Shown here: piece by piece, positions 1 to 17,108 of the stretch
Layout of the letters: each line of letters starts with the position of its first letter
Numbering within the stretch: the stretch's first letter is position 1
NCBI GenBank assembly: GCA_949825025.1
Contig: OX463787.1
Span: 2,232,001 to 2,296,000, forward strand
Origin: Siphlonurus alternatus
Taxonomy: Eukaryota; Arthropoda; Insecta; Ephemeroptera; Siphlonuridae
Length of the DNA stretch: 64,000 bases
Reading direction: 5' to 3'
Notes under the pieces: generated by a model
The model's input: only the letters and a program-made list of their open reading frames with translations
The model's database searches: none
Told to the model about the DNA's origin: nothing
Program-made: the position numbers and the translations under genes

Positions 1-2912
<2,912 letters not shown>

Positions 2913-3592
2913 GTCTTTTTGAATCTGAAAATATAGAAGTTATACTGCAAGAATCACAATAATTTTAAAGTAAAATTATTGCAACTAATAAATTTATAAC
3001 CTACTCAGTCCATTTTATATCACCTATAATTTCAGAAATTTATATTGTTTTCATAAAATTCTTGTTAATGTTTTCAAAATCGAAATAACAACCATCATGC
3101 ATACAACAAAATTAAGGCTTTGAAATAAATCTTTATAGGATCTAATTTTAAGTATCAGGCAGGTTAGGGTTGCGGAAAAGTAATTAAAAAATATACATTA
3201 ACCCTTTATAGCATTAACAAGGCATTTTTTATACCAAGGTGGAGGAAGGGGGGGGGGAAACAACCCGCTATATATATCACACATTTGTATTATATATGTT
3301 AAAAAATTAAAGTTTTTCCTGAATATTTTTATTTTTGCGAAAATACATTACTGCACTGCCAGGCTAGCTAGGAATTACAATTTTTTTCAGATTATATATA
3401 TGGATAATTATTTCACACATTCTTTCCACTTGAAAAGATTTACGGGTCACCTCACACCTCCCTCCCGCTTGGTGTAATGCTATAATGTTAAAAACTTAAT
3501 AAATCTATTGTTTTTACGCGTTACAATATAATTTTTATAATAAACTGATACTGTAATTTTAAAATTGACAATGATAAATCAAATACACTCAC

Positions 3593-3657
3593 CAATGTAT
3601 CTCAGCAACTTCACTGAACACACAATTCATGACAAATTTTCCGATCACCTTTTTATA
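3593..3657 (-). promoter_or_regulatory. Candidate promoter and 5' non-coding exon of the phenoloxidase-family gene
   Basis: On the minus strand a TATAAAAA box lies at 3657-3650. About 30 nt downstream begins a short stretch that ends at 3593 in a strong 5' splice site (TTG|GTGAGT). The matching acceptor is TTTCAG just above 2925, 12 nt before the start codon. I infer a short 5' untranslated exon of roughly 3593-3627. No transcript evidence is available. Confidence 0.5.
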
Positions 3658-4088
3658 ACCTTAACACATACGTGACTCCGTGTCTATTGATCTTTAACAC
3701 GGTCTATTTCTTCCATAACTTAACAGTCAATTTATTTGTCATAACACAACTTTATTAACTAGACTGTAAATTTTCCATGCAATAAATACATAACAATACT
3801 TATATAACAATAAGTCAGCTGATTTTGCCGAGTCTATCCTCTATAACTAAATTATATATTAAAAATAATTTTTATATATTATATATATATTTATATTATT
3901 TTTAAGATAAGTTTCTTAATTTTCATGGCGTGGGGAATTTTTTTAACATTGCGATGTGTAAACTTTTACCCTTTTAGGCATAAAATAAAGCATTATATAT
4001 TCCATAATTTTATTATGTATATTATTATTAAATAATAATTTACAATATTTATTTATTGTTACAATAATTTACATTGGTAAACGGAGAA

Positions 4089-4497
4089 AATATCCTTTGA
4101 TAAAATACCCTCAGATATAATACCCAGACAAAATACCCTAGGACAAAATACCCTCAGACAATTTACCCTAGGACAAAATACCCTTGGATAATTTACCCTA
4201 GGACAAAATACCCTTGGACAATTAACCCTAGGACAAAATACCCTTGTACAAAATACCCTAGGACAAAATACCCTCAGACAAAATACCCTTGGATAATTTA
4301 CCCTAGGACAAAATACCCTTGGACAATTAACCCTAGGACAAAATACCCTTGGACAAAATACCCTCAGATAAAATACCCTCAGACAAAATACCCATGGACA
4401 AAATACCCTTGGACGAAATACCCTCGGACAAAATACCCTTAGACGAAATACCCTTAGACGAAACACTCTTGGACAGAATACCCTCAGACAATTTACC
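4089..4497. repeat. 15-bp minisatellite, left arm of a large inverted pair
   Basis: About 27 variants of GGACAAAATACCCTA. The outer-end variants (GATATAATACCCAGAC) recur in inverse order at the outer end of the right arm, 6424-6766, so the two arrays are one inverted duplication. Confidence 0.95.
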
Positions 4498-4968
4498 ATA
4501 TATTATAATATATAACAGCATCTTAGGTATTTCGTAGAATGATAAAAATTATACCTACATCATTCAAACATTTTGCACACATGTATTGTATATACACTGT
4601 ACAGTACAGTATTAATATTATTATTATTAAAGGGACAGGGTACAATAATTTTCATGTTGCATAAAAAGTTTCCTATTGATATAATAAAATTAAAAATATA
4701 ATGTGTCAATTGCCCCAAAATACCAACCAACCAACCAAAATCAAAAATATATGATATTTCGGGTTTCAACAGTACCAATAATTATAATTATAATTTCTAT
4801 AATTTATAATATGTTATTGCGAATTGCCCATGAAAAAGGTAAAATAAATTTCACTGAATCCTGCGCATGATACTTTCACAGCTTATTTTTTTATACGTTT
4901 AGTTGTAGAGTATAATAATTAAATATTTAGCACCTTTTAATTATTTTATTATTTATCATGTTATTTTT

Positions 4969-5382
4969 TTAAGGGTAAGATAACACGAAGAATCGATTGT
5001 TGTAGTCCCATTTGATTAACATGTAAATCTTAGCAACCTCATAATAATTCTGAATTTTTTTTGAGAGACAGTTTTTGGCACCAAAAAAATATGGAAAAAA
5101 TTTCAAAACAATCGGACGATCCAATTTTTTTAAACGAATTTTTTAAATTTTTAGTATAGGGCTTTCCCATGGAGACCTAAACTAAGAAAATAATTTAAAA
5201 AAATTGGATCGTCCGATTGTTTTGAAATTTTTTTAATGTTTTTTTGGTGCCAAGAACTGTCTCTCAAAAAACATTCAGAATCATTATGAGGTTGCTAAGG
5301 TACTGTAAACCTTAGGCTAAGGTTTACATGTTAATCAAATGGGACTACAACAATCGATTGTTCGTGTTATCTTACCCTTAAT
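4969..5382. repeat. Foldback element, family C
   Basis: About 410 bp from TTAAGGGTAAGATAACACGA to its inverse, with long inverted arms around a centre carrying GGGCTTTCCCATGG. Other members lie at 11242-11601 and 37112-37776. Confidence 0.85.
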
Positions 5383-6423
5383 GTAGGTTAATTTGGGTGC
5401 AATAAATTTGAGCCAAACCAGGCAAAAAGGACTTTGGGGGGGGGGGGGGAATAAGTAAATGTAAATGAACAGGGGAGACTAAATAAAACATCGCATAATT
5501 ATTATGGTATAATTATTTTACAATGAATGTATGAATGCATTTTTTTCATTATTTTTTAATAAAGAGCAAAAACAAAACAAAAAGTAAGAATAAAAAATCG
5601 TCACGTCATGAATAGAAGAAAACATTGCTTCCCCACCCAATTTTTTACGTATTATAAACATAATGTTACATTGTAAGGTCGACAAGAGATACATTGCTTT
5701 TTGCAGTAGAATGTTCTATAAACTTACTCATGGAAACCATGCAGCTATAAAATTAAATGTTCATAATGGTTTTAAAATTTATGTTGTCACGGGTAACAAC
5801 CAGCGCAAAGCATGATAGTAAAATACGTATTGCTATTTCAGTTATATTTATTTGTTATTTTATTGTACAGAATCATTATTTACTAGAAAAAATTATATTT
5901 AATTCACATTTTTAATGATGAGAAGAAATTTTATATTTTTGAAGATATAGAATTACATGTACACGTGGTACATAATAAAATTATCTTAAAAAGTATTTAG
6001 TTGTGTTAAAAAGCCTTTATAACTTCTTAATGCATATTAGTGACTTAAAAATATTGAGACACCGGGGAAAAAAATCATATACTTCTTTCTTACCGAACTT
6101 TTAGTTATATAATTTTGACAAAAAGACCAGACTACAGAGCCGGCCCCGTTAGGAAAAAACGAGCATTGATGTGTATAGTATATTAAAAGATATTTGAGTG
6201 AGACGGCTATATATGAACGAACTGAACACGAGTGGGGACATGCATTTTTACCCAAGCGTTTTGGAATTGAGATTCATATATCTATTATATATTATTCAAA
6301 ACGATGATTATTCTTTGAATGAGCTAGTTTATGAATGTATTGCAAATGAAATATTCCAGTATTTTCAAAAATGTGAATTTCTCGCCCTGAATTGAAACTG
6401 AAATTTTTCCCAACCTCAAAGTG

Positions 6424-6766
6424 ATGGGTATTTTATCCGAGGGTATTTTGTCCAAGGGTATTTCGTCTAAGGGTATTTTGTCTGAGGGTATTTTATCCGA
6501 GGGTATTTTGTCCAAGGGTATTTCGTCTAAGGGTATTTTGTCCAAGGGTATTTCGTCCAAGGGTATTTTGTCCAAGGGTATTTTCTCCAAGGGTATTTTG
6601 TCCAAGGGTTAATTGTCTAAGGGTATTTTGTCCAAGGGTTAATTGTCTAAGGGTATTTTGTCCAAAGGTTAATTGTCCGAGGGTATTTTGTCCAAGGGTA
6701 TTTTGTCCTAGGGTATTTTGTCTGGGTATTATATCCGAGGGTATTTTATCAAAGGGTATTTTATCC
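6424..6766. repeat. 15-bp minisatellite, right arm of the inverted pair
   Basis: About 22 variants of AGGGTATTTTGTCCA, the reverse complement of the 4089-4497 array, across a spacer of about 1.9 kb. The outer ends GTCTGGGTATTATATC and GATATAATACCCAGAC correspond. Confidence 0.95.
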
Positions 6767-6913
6767 GTGATTCAATTTACATTTTATTTTCTATTTTCCC
6801 TTTGTTGTAATTTTGATGATAAACATTTTTGAGATAAAAATTTATATCAGTAGGTTTTGACAGTATTAATAATATTAAAGATCATTTGGTACAAAAATAA
6901 TCAGAGATTATAC

Positions 6914-7127
<214 letters not shown>

Positions 7128-7544
7128 TAGCGTCAATATATCAATTTGTGAGGACGGTAGTGTTCCAAAGCGCATTAAAATCTATATATTGATTTTACAT
7201 TTGATTTATAATGCTTCAGCTTGTAAAAGTATTCAAACGATTAATTAATGTTTGCGAACGTAGGAATCATGATGTATTGCATCATGGTAGGAATATAGTA
7301 TGTCATTTTTTTTTTTTTTTACTTAATTTGAGCTACACAGCTACACTATTTTGAAGAAGGCAGAATTATTATAGAGTGTAATTTAAGATGCTTAATTTTA
7401 ATCATTTACTGAAGAGTTCAATATTTTAAAATTATATTAACGATCAATCTAGCAGTCACGAAGTCAATATAGGGAGTTTCATATGTTGTTTACGTTTTAG
7501 GTTTATTTATTTATATACCTAGCTCGATAATCCTCTTCCTACTA

Positions 7545-7762
7545 AAGGCGGATTCAGATGGCGACAACGCGAGCGATTTTAATGTAAAAGCTGTAAAATC
7601 CAATGCGGCGGCGAATTCACCGGTAATCGCGTTAATTATACATATAACGATGCTCTTTTATCTTTTAATCACCAAATATGGCCACCAATGGATGTTATAG
7701 CAAGTGCGCTTTATTCGCGTCGCGTCGCATGATGAAAATCACCATGTGAATCCACCTTTAGA
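7545..7762. repeat. Short inverted-terminal-repeat element, non-coding
   Basis: Imperfect inverted ends AAAGGCGGATTCAGATGG and CCATGTGAATCCACCTTT, with an interior richer in CG than its surroundings (GCGTCGCGTCGC). Consistent with a MITE; a single copy in the window. Confidence 0.6.
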
Positions 7763-8672
7763 ATGAGATTTAGTATAGAAAATACCATAACTATTATAAG
7801 TTAGAGAGAGTATTATAGACAATTTAATTTGATTATTAATTTTATGTGTTAAAAATTTGCTATATCATATTTTATGACAAATATAATACATTGTATTTTT
7901 CAGTTATAAGTTCTGTAGAAAAAGCTTAACTCCACCATCTACAAATTAATTTAACTACATAGAAACTTAAATGGTTATAGCGTATTTGAAATAAGGAATA
8001 CGATTTTTCTTTTCAATTTATGTTCTTTTTACTTTGTTGATCATTATAAATATTACATTTATATTATAAGATACAAAATAATCACATTTGATTGGCATGC
8101 ATATAAATAATTGATACAGTTATAAAATAATATTAAGAAAACAATTAGTAATTGCTATAATATACTCAAGACGATAATATTGAAATGATGTAATATTCAA
8201 AATTTTAATACTTTAAAAGGTAAATTTATTTCAAACTATTGTTTAAATTTGTGATAATCGATGGAGTCAAAAACTTTTTTATTTTAATTGGCATTAATTA
8301 TGAACTAATTTATCTTAATTGAAAGTTAATTTTTATTTCCAATTAAACATAAACTGCTGAACAGTAATTAACTTAATTAACTTAGATTTAATCAATTATG
8401 TTATATAATTAATATTTTTCTAATTTTATAAGACATAAATACTTAGCAAAACACAATGATAACAATAATATTACTTTCATTGTAAATAAAAAATAAACTA
8501 AATAACAAATACAAACAATAAATAATAGGTAGAAATAATTTAAAAAGCTTTAACAAGTTTTAAAAATGCAAATAATAGAAAATATTTTATTTCAGCTCTC
8601 GTAATTAGTCTCATTAATTGCAAATTTAATAATACTAAAATTAAATCGTTTATTTCACATAAATTTTATTGC

Positions 8673-9223
8673 AATGGGGAATTCTCTTACAACTCAAATT
8701 TTAATTTAACTACTATATTATGATAGGGTACATATTAACAATAAGTTTGACTTAAGTTTCAACTTTTTTAACTCAAATTTGGGGACTCTGGAGGGATTAT
8801 TAGAATAGGGACAAAGTATGCAACCCGCGCGCAAACCTGAAAACTGTGACGTAGAAACTCCCTAGTTAACACAAAACAACTGCCTGATATCATAGTTTGA
8901 GGGTCAAGGAGTCATTGGCTATAAATTTTAGTAACACGATCGAAATCAGCAGGTTTTTCTACCCTAGTATCAATAGTTTTGTCTCTAATATCAGTTTACT
9001 TTAAGAGTGATAATCAAAAATATAAATTTATTGCAGGAAAATTTCGCCTGCTAGGCAGTTTCTACGTCACGTTTTGGCGCTAAATTCAAAAGAAGGAAGA
9101 TTTTTAAACAATTCCCTTGTCTCCAATTTTGAAAATTGAAACTTTTTTGTTTTGGGACATTTAATTTCAAGGCATAGAGCATCTGAAAAAAAAATTAAAA
9201 TAAATTTAGGAGAATTCCCCATT
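8673..9223. repeat. Candidate element with 13-bp inverted ends
   Basis: Perfect inverted ends AATGGGGAATTCT and AGAATTCCCCATT lie 550 bp apart, followed by weaker similarity (AAATTTTAATTT). No open frame. Single copy, so element status is an inference. Confidence 0.4.
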
Positions 9224-9899
9224 ATTGGTTAAATATTTTGTTAATGAAATCAATTTTTTGAAATTATTATCAATCAATAATAATAACATACTAACGCATA
9301 ATTAAAAAATAAGAAATCTCACAATTGAGGTACTAATTCATCATAAATAGGTTCTAAAATTAAAACTACATAGTCAATATATCACGTAAAAAATATCTCA
9401 AGAGGAAACCCCTTTAAAAAAATACCAGAGAAGAGTTAGTTATAATTATAAACAAGTCTTCCAGTATCAAAAATAAACTAATACAGCGGAGGGAGAGCTA
9501 AATTTTTAACATTGACAGTATAGGCACTTTATAATACTAATATACAAGACCAGCCCTCCCAAAAATTGATTTCCTAATCATTCACATCAACAAAGGGACC
9601 TCGCAGCAAATAATCCTTGCATTTTGGTGTTTTTTAAAACAAACTCAAATTCTATAAGCCAGGCCCACGTGATGTCACTGAAACACATATTGCATATTTT
9701 ACAGGATCCTGCCGAACCATATTGTTGTTTTGCATCAGCAGTGTGTAAGGAGAAAAAATGTAGAAAAAAATTAATATAATTATTACATTTATATCATTTC
9801 CATATCATCTGCTAGTTTATAAAGAATACAAAAACTACATTTTCGTGTCCTTAAATAATTATACCTAGCAATAAAGTTAATTTTTCTAACTTTTTTTTT

Positions 9900-10271
9900 T
9901 TAAGGTAGAGATAATACAGATCAGCTGGCCCAATGCTAAAAAAATCGCATTCATAAAAATTATGAAAAAATTTAAAGTGTTCTCCTCTACATCCCCTATC
10001 AGTAGGTAAAATATCAGGCATACAAAAACGAGCTAGTTTTCGAGTTATTAATTTTTAAAGTTGACTAATTTAACATGGAAGCTCCATTTCTCCATGTTAA
10101 ATTAGAGAACTTTAAAAATTAATTACTCGAAAACTAGATCGTATTTGTATACCTGATATTTTAGCTACTGATAGGGGATGTAGAGGAGAACATTTTAAAT
10201 TTTTTTCATAATATTTATGAATGGGATTTTTTTAGCATTGGGCCAGCTGATCCGTATTATCTCTACCTTAA
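9900..10271. repeat. Foldback element, family B
   Basis: Runs from TTAAGGTAGAGATAATAC to its inverse, with inner arms shared with 39054-39408. It lies about 140 bp past the stop codon of the ASB gene. Confidence 0.85.
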
Positions 10272-10413
10272 ATCATACGGTATGATAACAGTACAGGAAG
10301 GGAGGGGAGGTAAACAGCTGAGCGTTATCCTGTAAGTAGGCAACCCAACAATCTCGTAACGCTACCGTATTCCTCTTCTCTGTTTTATCAAACAAAATTC
10401 AAATTTTTCCCGC

Positions 10414-13400
10414 TCATCTAATTTCATAAAGCAGGTACTGCTGCAAGGTTGTCGGTACCTGAAGCTCATGTACTTTATCGAGCAGTCCGGTACCGAGTCT
10501 TCTTCTGATGAATAACCTTGCTTGGTGACACAGCGACAGAGGCTGTTTAGCGAGCATCAGAAGCAGCGAGCGTTGTTGTTCGGAGATTTGGGAGGAGCGC
10601 CGGATCATGCAGGAGTCAAATCCCTCCGCTGCCTCCATCAAAGCCACGAACAGACGGGGCTGGTCCACCAGATTGTGGAGGGAGTTGAGTAGACCAAGAG
10701 GGTCTCTGAATTGGGTCTTCATTATCACCTGCGGATACAAATTAGTCTCTGAGTCCACCATCGTTAGAATTTTGCTGATCCATTTGTTTATTTTGTTATG
10801 ATGATATTTAAAGGGGTATGGTAAAACTATTTCTATAGAAATTATACAGAGTTTTACAATGTTTTTTTTTTTAAAACAGTTAAAAGGGCTATTAAAAAAA
10901 TTAGAATAGATTCAATTTGGTACTTACATTTAGTAATTTTCTATATAGTGTAAATAATGTGCTACGCCAACTATTTCAATTTTTTTTTATATATATTATA
11001 CTAATTCTTTCTTATTAAATCTATAGTTTTTTTTAATAATAAATCATTTTATATAAAATTATATGAGAAAATAAAGTCGCTAACAAAGTAAAGTAATGTG
11101 AAACGCTCAAGAGCGCCCCTGAATTGCATCTACCCGCATAACTCTCGTGAATCACAAGTTGCATATTATAGCTTTAAAATAATATAATTTGAGTTAAATT
11201 TATTGTATATAATCATAATGAATATAAATTACATTGTGAACTTAAGGTAGAGATAATACCGATCAGCTGTTCGAAGTACTCCCCTTTGCTTAACATGTAA
11301 ATTTTAGACAATTTTTTTTTAAGGCACATAAAAGCCATGAAAAAAATTTCAAAACAATTTAACGAGCCGATTTTTTTAATTAAATTTTTAGTTTTTCACT
11401 CCATGGGAAAGCCCTATGCTGAAACTTAAAAAAATAATAATAAAAAAATAGGCTCTCGTTAAATTGTTTTGAAATTTTTTCCGTAGGCACTAATATCTGC
11501 CTTTTAAAAAAAAAATCAGAATTTTTGTGAATTTGCCAAGGTTAACATCTTAATCAAAAGAGAGTACGTTGAACAGCTGATCGGTATTATCTCTACCTTA
11601 ACTAATTTTATTAAGGATGAATCTCAGTAGGTTGATATCTCGCAATCGTACCGCCTGAATGCAACAAGACTTACAGGGGACTTAGAACTCACCATCAATA
11701 GGTGGCATACAAATTTTGAAGCGAATCTGTCTTATCAGTTTTGTGAAAACTGAGGTAGAAGTTTAACATTTGCCTTATGGACGAAAACCGGAAATGGAGC
11801 TGTTGTAAGAAAACTGCAAGACTAAATTCACTCAAAGTTTTAGAACATTCTCGATTTTTTAAAATTTATTTCATTCGAATCGTTTGTAAGGAAATATTCT
11901 TTGACTCCAGCAGTAACTGAGATTAATCGTTAATGGTTAAAATATTTTCTACAAATCCTCACCTTGGCTCCGTATCTAAGCAGCAGTCCCAACACGGCGG
12001 GGCACGGCTTGTCATTGCTGGTGAGATACTCCGCTAGAACGGGTCTGAGGGGTGGGCCCCCGTCAGTGTCGATCACCAGGTTGGGGTCGGCCCCCTTCTC
12101 CAGCAGCATGCGCAGGATAGGTAGACGCTGAGGGATGTTGTCCGAACAGGCAACGTGTAGGGGAGAGCCGATAATCGGGGAACTTGCATTCACGTCCGCG
12201 CCTGCACAAATGGACACATTTAATTATTGCAAAAATAATATACCAAAAAAGTTTAAAATGTTCAAAAATGTTTAAAAATTACAATTTTTTTTTTTTTTTT
12301 TTTTGCACTTAACTGTAAATCTGTATGGCAACAAAATTTTCTTGCAAGGCAAAAAAAAAAAATGTATGTAATAAATATAAACATTTTGAATCGTTTAATA
12401 TACTGGCTTAAAATTTTCGTCCCTGCAAATGACTTTTTTACGAAGAATTTAAGCTCAGATCTAGGCATGTGAAATGAGATTCGAGGGGGAATATTTCCTA
12501 GATATGCGCTTAATTATAATCAAAAGTTTTTATATACTCTCGAAAATACCTTCCCTCCTGCAAAAAATATATGTAATATATGGAGAGGTAATACCAAAAT
12601 TATCTCCCACCCTCTATAAAAAAAAAGTAATTGCTGTAAAAGAGCTTGCAGTTTGTATCCTTAGCCTGAGACTTAATATTACATTACACTCCGCATTTGT
12701 GATGTTTACAACGATCGATTTCCTTACCATCTACGAGCAGGATGCGGACTAGCTCCGGGTCTCCCTTGAGGATTGCGAGGTCGAGTGGCGTGGGCTTCCG
12801 GTAGTCCGGCGCGAAGGCGGTGTGCGCGCCCTGTCGGATGAGCAGCGTGACCGTAGCGTGGTTGCCGGACAAAACGGCGTAGTGGAGAACCGTCCGGAAG
12901 TCATGGCGTTCGTCCGTGGCTCCGTTCACGTCAGCGCCGAACGAGATGAGCAGCAGCACCGTCTCCATGCCCTATCAGAGGTCAAACAGAGGTCAAATAA
13001 ATATTAATTTAATTTTTAATTAAAAAATTTTTCAATTTTGACTATATTAAAATTTTTTCTATTTTTAAAATTTTAAAAATTATTTGTTTTTCTTGTGATT
13101 TTGTTTATAAATTGTAAAAAAAAAAATAATAATGAACAAATAAATAAAAATGCTTTAAACCACTCACGTTGGGTAGTCTGGCGGCCTTCATAAGTGGGGT
13201 TAGTCCCGCGCGGTCCCTGGTGTCGGGGTGCGCTCCATAGTTGAGCAGGAGTCTCATGAACTCGATGTCCTGGGGCGGCACCAAGTTGATCTCGGCCCCA
13301 AAGAAGTAGCGCTTGTTGGGGTCCGCACCGTGCTCCAGCAGCAGCCGCGCGCACTCGAAGTGACGGTTGCGGATCGCAAGGCGGAGAGGCTCGTCGCACA

Positions 13401-14863
13401 ACTGAGGGGTTGTTGTTTTTAAATGAGAATTTGATTAACAAGGCTCGTCGCACAGTTGAGGTAATATTTTGTTTTCCATTTTTTGTTTCTTTTCTTTTTC
13501 AATTGTTTTAGAAATTAATTTCCAGCTAAGATTATTTTACATAATCTTAACAACTAATGCATAAAAACATTGCATAATATATATATAATTAAATTTATTT
13601 CAAATCTCAGACATTTAATTTTTTGTATTTTAAAAAATAACAAACTGAATAAAAAACATCGAAAGTGTGAGTCATATAGATAATATTACAAATATACAAA
13701 TTATAGCAATCACAGTGTGCTGATATGAATATATTAATGGAAACTGCTGCTATATAAAACCATTCATAGATTGTTAATTTCGTTGTTCTAAATACAAGAA
13801 AAAAATTAGCTACGGCATTACACGATACCAATTTTTCAAATTTTTTAATGTTTTCTTAAAAGAAAATTTCGAATCTCTTTTTTATATGGAGTTTTATTAT
13901 AAGGAAAAATTGCACCTTGCAGGCTTGTACGTTTTGACTTTTCTTAATGAACGTACCTGCGTCCTGGGGAACTGTTCTCCGTTGTCCTCCCTGAAGTCGA
14001 CCTTGGCGCCCCTACTGAGCAACAGCTGAACTAACTCAGGGTAACCGTGCTCGGCAGAAAGATGCAGCGCGGAGTAACCGCACTCGTCGCGAGCGTTGAT
14101 ATCTCCCCCACGCGTGATGAGCAGGCAGGCGGCCTGGACAAGGACGACGGGGTCATTTGTAGGACAGGTGCGGATCCAGCAAGGGCTGAGCCCCCCCCCC
14201 CCTCTTCCCCCCGAAATTTTGAATTCAACATAGACAATATTAATGGACGACTGTCATAGTCTGTCATGATTTTTACAGAGGGCCACTTGAGTTGCAAATG
14301 TGTATAGTCATTTTTTTAACATTCCAACAAATTCAAAATTAATTGGAAAGACGCTGTGGCGTCATAGCCATATAGTCTTTTCCTATACATGTTATATGTT
14401 AAATATTTGGATGACTATATTGATGCTACAGCGTTTTGCATTATTAAACATGGGACGACCTAAATAGTGCCTAATTTTGCCACCAGAGCAGAGAGAACGT
14501 AATGACATTGTTGGCGCTAGGTAATATAAGTTTCAACTTCATAATTAACGGTCATTTTCCATAAGTTAACATGCATGTAAATCAACAACCGTCCCATGTT
14601 TTTCCTTTCACGAGACAGACATTAAACAACAATATTTTGTTTACTAACAACGAGCAAAAGACTTTTATTAAAATTCACGAACAACTCACCTCGACGTATC
14701 GTTGCCAAACTGCGTAGTGGAGCGGCCTCAGCCCCTGGGTGACGGGGTCGTTGGCCTTGGCGCCGCACGCCAGCAGAATACGCAGCTCGTCCAGAGGCTC
14801 CATGCGGATAATCGAGTCTGCGAGCTCGCGCTGCAGCGGGTTCGTGATACACTCGGTGGGCAT
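10414..14863 (-). CDS. Ankyrin repeat and SOCS box protein (ASB type)
   Basis: Six coding exons: 14690-14863, 13957-14133, 13168-13401, 12728-12971, 11963-12201 and 10414-10728. All junctions are GT-AG and phases (0,0,0,1,0) agree, giving 460 aa. Ankyrin repeats run through most of the chain, with motifs such as GLRPLHYAVWQRYVE, GYSALHLSAEHG, RLLLEHGADPN, RTVLHYAVLSGNHATV and ILRMLLEKGADPN. The C-terminus holds a SOCS box: PLSLCHQARLFIRRRLG (BC box) followed by LQVPTTLQQYLLYE (Cullin-5 box). Known: ASB proteins use this box to join Elongin B/C and Cullin-5 as substrate receptors of an E3 ubiquitin ligase; the ankyrin part binds the substrate, which cannot be named here. An acceptor-like CCTTAG lies six bases before the chosen ATG, so a 5' untranslated exon, or less likely a further coding exon, lies upstream. 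Confidence 0.9.
11242..11601. repeat. Foldback element, family C
   Basis: Inverted ends TTAAGGTAGAGATAATACCG and its inverse; inner arms share AAATTGTTTTGAAATTTTTT with 4969-5382. Located in the last intron of the ASB gene. Confidence 0.85.
14164..14610. repeat. Dispersed repeats inside ASB intron 1
   Basis: 14164-14235 is a half copy of the element at 2119-2292. About 14340-14610 matches another dispersed repeat at about 17266-17410 (TTGCCACCAGAGCA, CATTGTTGGCGCTAG, CATTTTCCATAAGTTAA). Related GACGTCATAGTCATGCAA segments recur near 17518, 33828 and 55581. Confidence 0.6.
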
Positions 14864-15003
14864 CGTGACCTAAGGGAGACACGAGTAATGCATCAGAAGG
14901 GAGTTGTCATTATTATAAATACGATGATTCCCTGATTAATTTTTACTAGTTTAAAATTTGACCTGACGAGTCCATAGCATACAACTCCTCTTAAATTTGT
15001 TTT

Positions 15004-15008
<5 letters not shown>

Positions 15009-15092
<84 letters not shown>
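15009..15092. repeat. (AT)n tract
   Basis: About 42 uninterrupted AT dinucleotides. Confidence 0.97.
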
Positions 15093-15095
<3 letters not shown>

Positions 15096-15103
15096 AATTT
15101 TGT

Positions 15104-15336
15104 TTTTCGGTATATCCCCCCTCGACCGTAATAATGATCTATGTGCCTACCACGATTTGGTTGCAATAATGAGCTGTCTGCTATTCCATGCAGGTGATCA
15201 AAATTATGAGCTGTAAATCAGTATAAAATAAATCTAATTTTTGCACTCACCTGAAATAGCAGATAGCTCATTATTGCAACCAAATGGTGGTAGGCAGATA
15301 ATTCATTATTCAGGACAAGGGACGATATATGCCATG
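15104..15336. repeat. Foldback element next to the (AT)n tract
   Basis: Arms with GCCTACCACGATTTGGTTGC and ATTGCAACCAAATGGTGG, plus CAATAATGAGCT and its inverse, face each other around a centre near 15215. Single copy in the window. Confidence 0.75.
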
Positions 15337-17108
15337 TAGGAGAATAGAAGTTAGGACGTACGTCATTAATTTGGGTCAATATAATACTGAAATCTTTTGT
15401 CATGTCATATTTCATACAATATTTATAATTACTGATAATCTTAATTTAATAAATACCCATCGTTTAATGTTAATGTATGATTTATCATACATAATAAATT
15501 TATCATTTATTAAAATTTATTTATTTAATTTATATTCTCAATGTTTGCTCAAGTTGTATCCAAAGTCATGCTTGTAATTAATTAATTAAAAATCTTAATC
15601 ATATCGTTTTCTCTATATTTCATCCCCTTTTATACTATTTCGATATTCTTGGCAACAGAAATTTATATATAAAATAAAAATATTGTGCAAGATATGGCAA
15701 CGTATCAAAATTACTCAAATTTTATAAAAATACTTTTTATTTATTTTAGTTTTTCATAACAAACCATATAGCAAATATGTATACAGAAATCTTCATTAAT
15801 TCGATCAAAATTCGTTGACATTAATTATTCAAAATTCTTTTAGTAAAATTAAGACGTAAGCGTGATCACGAGCGCAACTCCTCAACTTCTGTTTTGCATG
15901 TGACGCAATTTCAGAGAAGCTGGGAAACCCCAACACAAAACACGTGTGTGTTCGTAATCTAAGAAACACCTTTGAAGACATAAGGTTCATTATTCTATGT
16001 TACACACAATGAAATGTGATCTTTAAAGACTGTCGATGTTTTAGTAAACGTCCTTGTTTCTATTTTAAGGTATCACGTGGGTTATTAAAAGGACGCCAAA
16101 GTAAACGTGTGGCACTGAACTTTGAAACTATACCGAGACCTCGGTATTGAGGTACACGTAAACAGTTTTTTTTTTTTTTTTTTTTTAATTACAATTAGGA
16201 GCTACAGGAGTTTTTAATTTAATGGAATTTTTTTTTTTTTTTTTTTCATTTTGTTCCCAACAGAATGAATTCAACCATGTAAGTCATGGCCTTGCAATAG
16301 TTGCAATCCATCTCAGTATTGACCTGATTGTGACTGAGGGAACCATGGAAATCTAAAACAAGATGGTCGGCATATTATCAATGAGTACAATATGGAGCTA
16401 TAATAAAATAGTTTTCTTAAAATATTGTAATTTTTGTTATAATAATCTACATAATTATATTATATTTTAAGGATTAAATTCAAAAGTTCAAAATGAATAT
16501 ACGCTGCACTTTTCAGCGCTGGTATCTTAATATTTGTCATGATAAAAACTGATTTTATAACTAAATATATAAATGGCTATTATGAACATTTTTATTGGCT
16601 CATAATATTTTTACGCTATAATTTATATTTTATTACTGTTATGATCGATGTTATGATATACCGCGCATAAAAACTCGTACGTTTTATAACAAAATATAAT
16701 TAGCTCAATACCAATTTATCAAATTGTGTTTTATTAATACAATGAAATTCACAATTCACAATATTTACAGCTCCGTACTATTTCCAGCTCTGTTAGTTTA
16801 CATTTGATTCTATTTTAGTGCAGTAAAAGCCTTGTAAATTCAAGTGTTGCTAAACATAGCACATGGACAACATATGCAGTAGGTTTATTTCCGCATTAAA
16901 ATGCAACGTTTTAATACAGCTCGATCGTAAAATGTTGAGTAAAACTTAATGCACCTTTCAACTTATGGTTAATAACACATAATATTGTGGTTATCATGTG
17001 TCGGATACGTTTGTAAATAACAGACGCGAAGAGAAATAACATCAGGAATAAGTCAATGTTAGAAGGATACAGTCAGTCTTTTACTTGCAATGGTTGTAAC
17101 AAACCATT

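Noticed and set aside
4059..4537. Long open frames with a five-residue repeat (and the similar ones at 6324-6612)
   Set aside because: They are the 15-bp minisatellite read in frame; several frames on both strands are open, as expected of a repeat whose period is a multiple of three.
4089..6766. CRISPR-like array
   Set aside because: The units are contiguous with no spacers, and the genome is eukaryotic.
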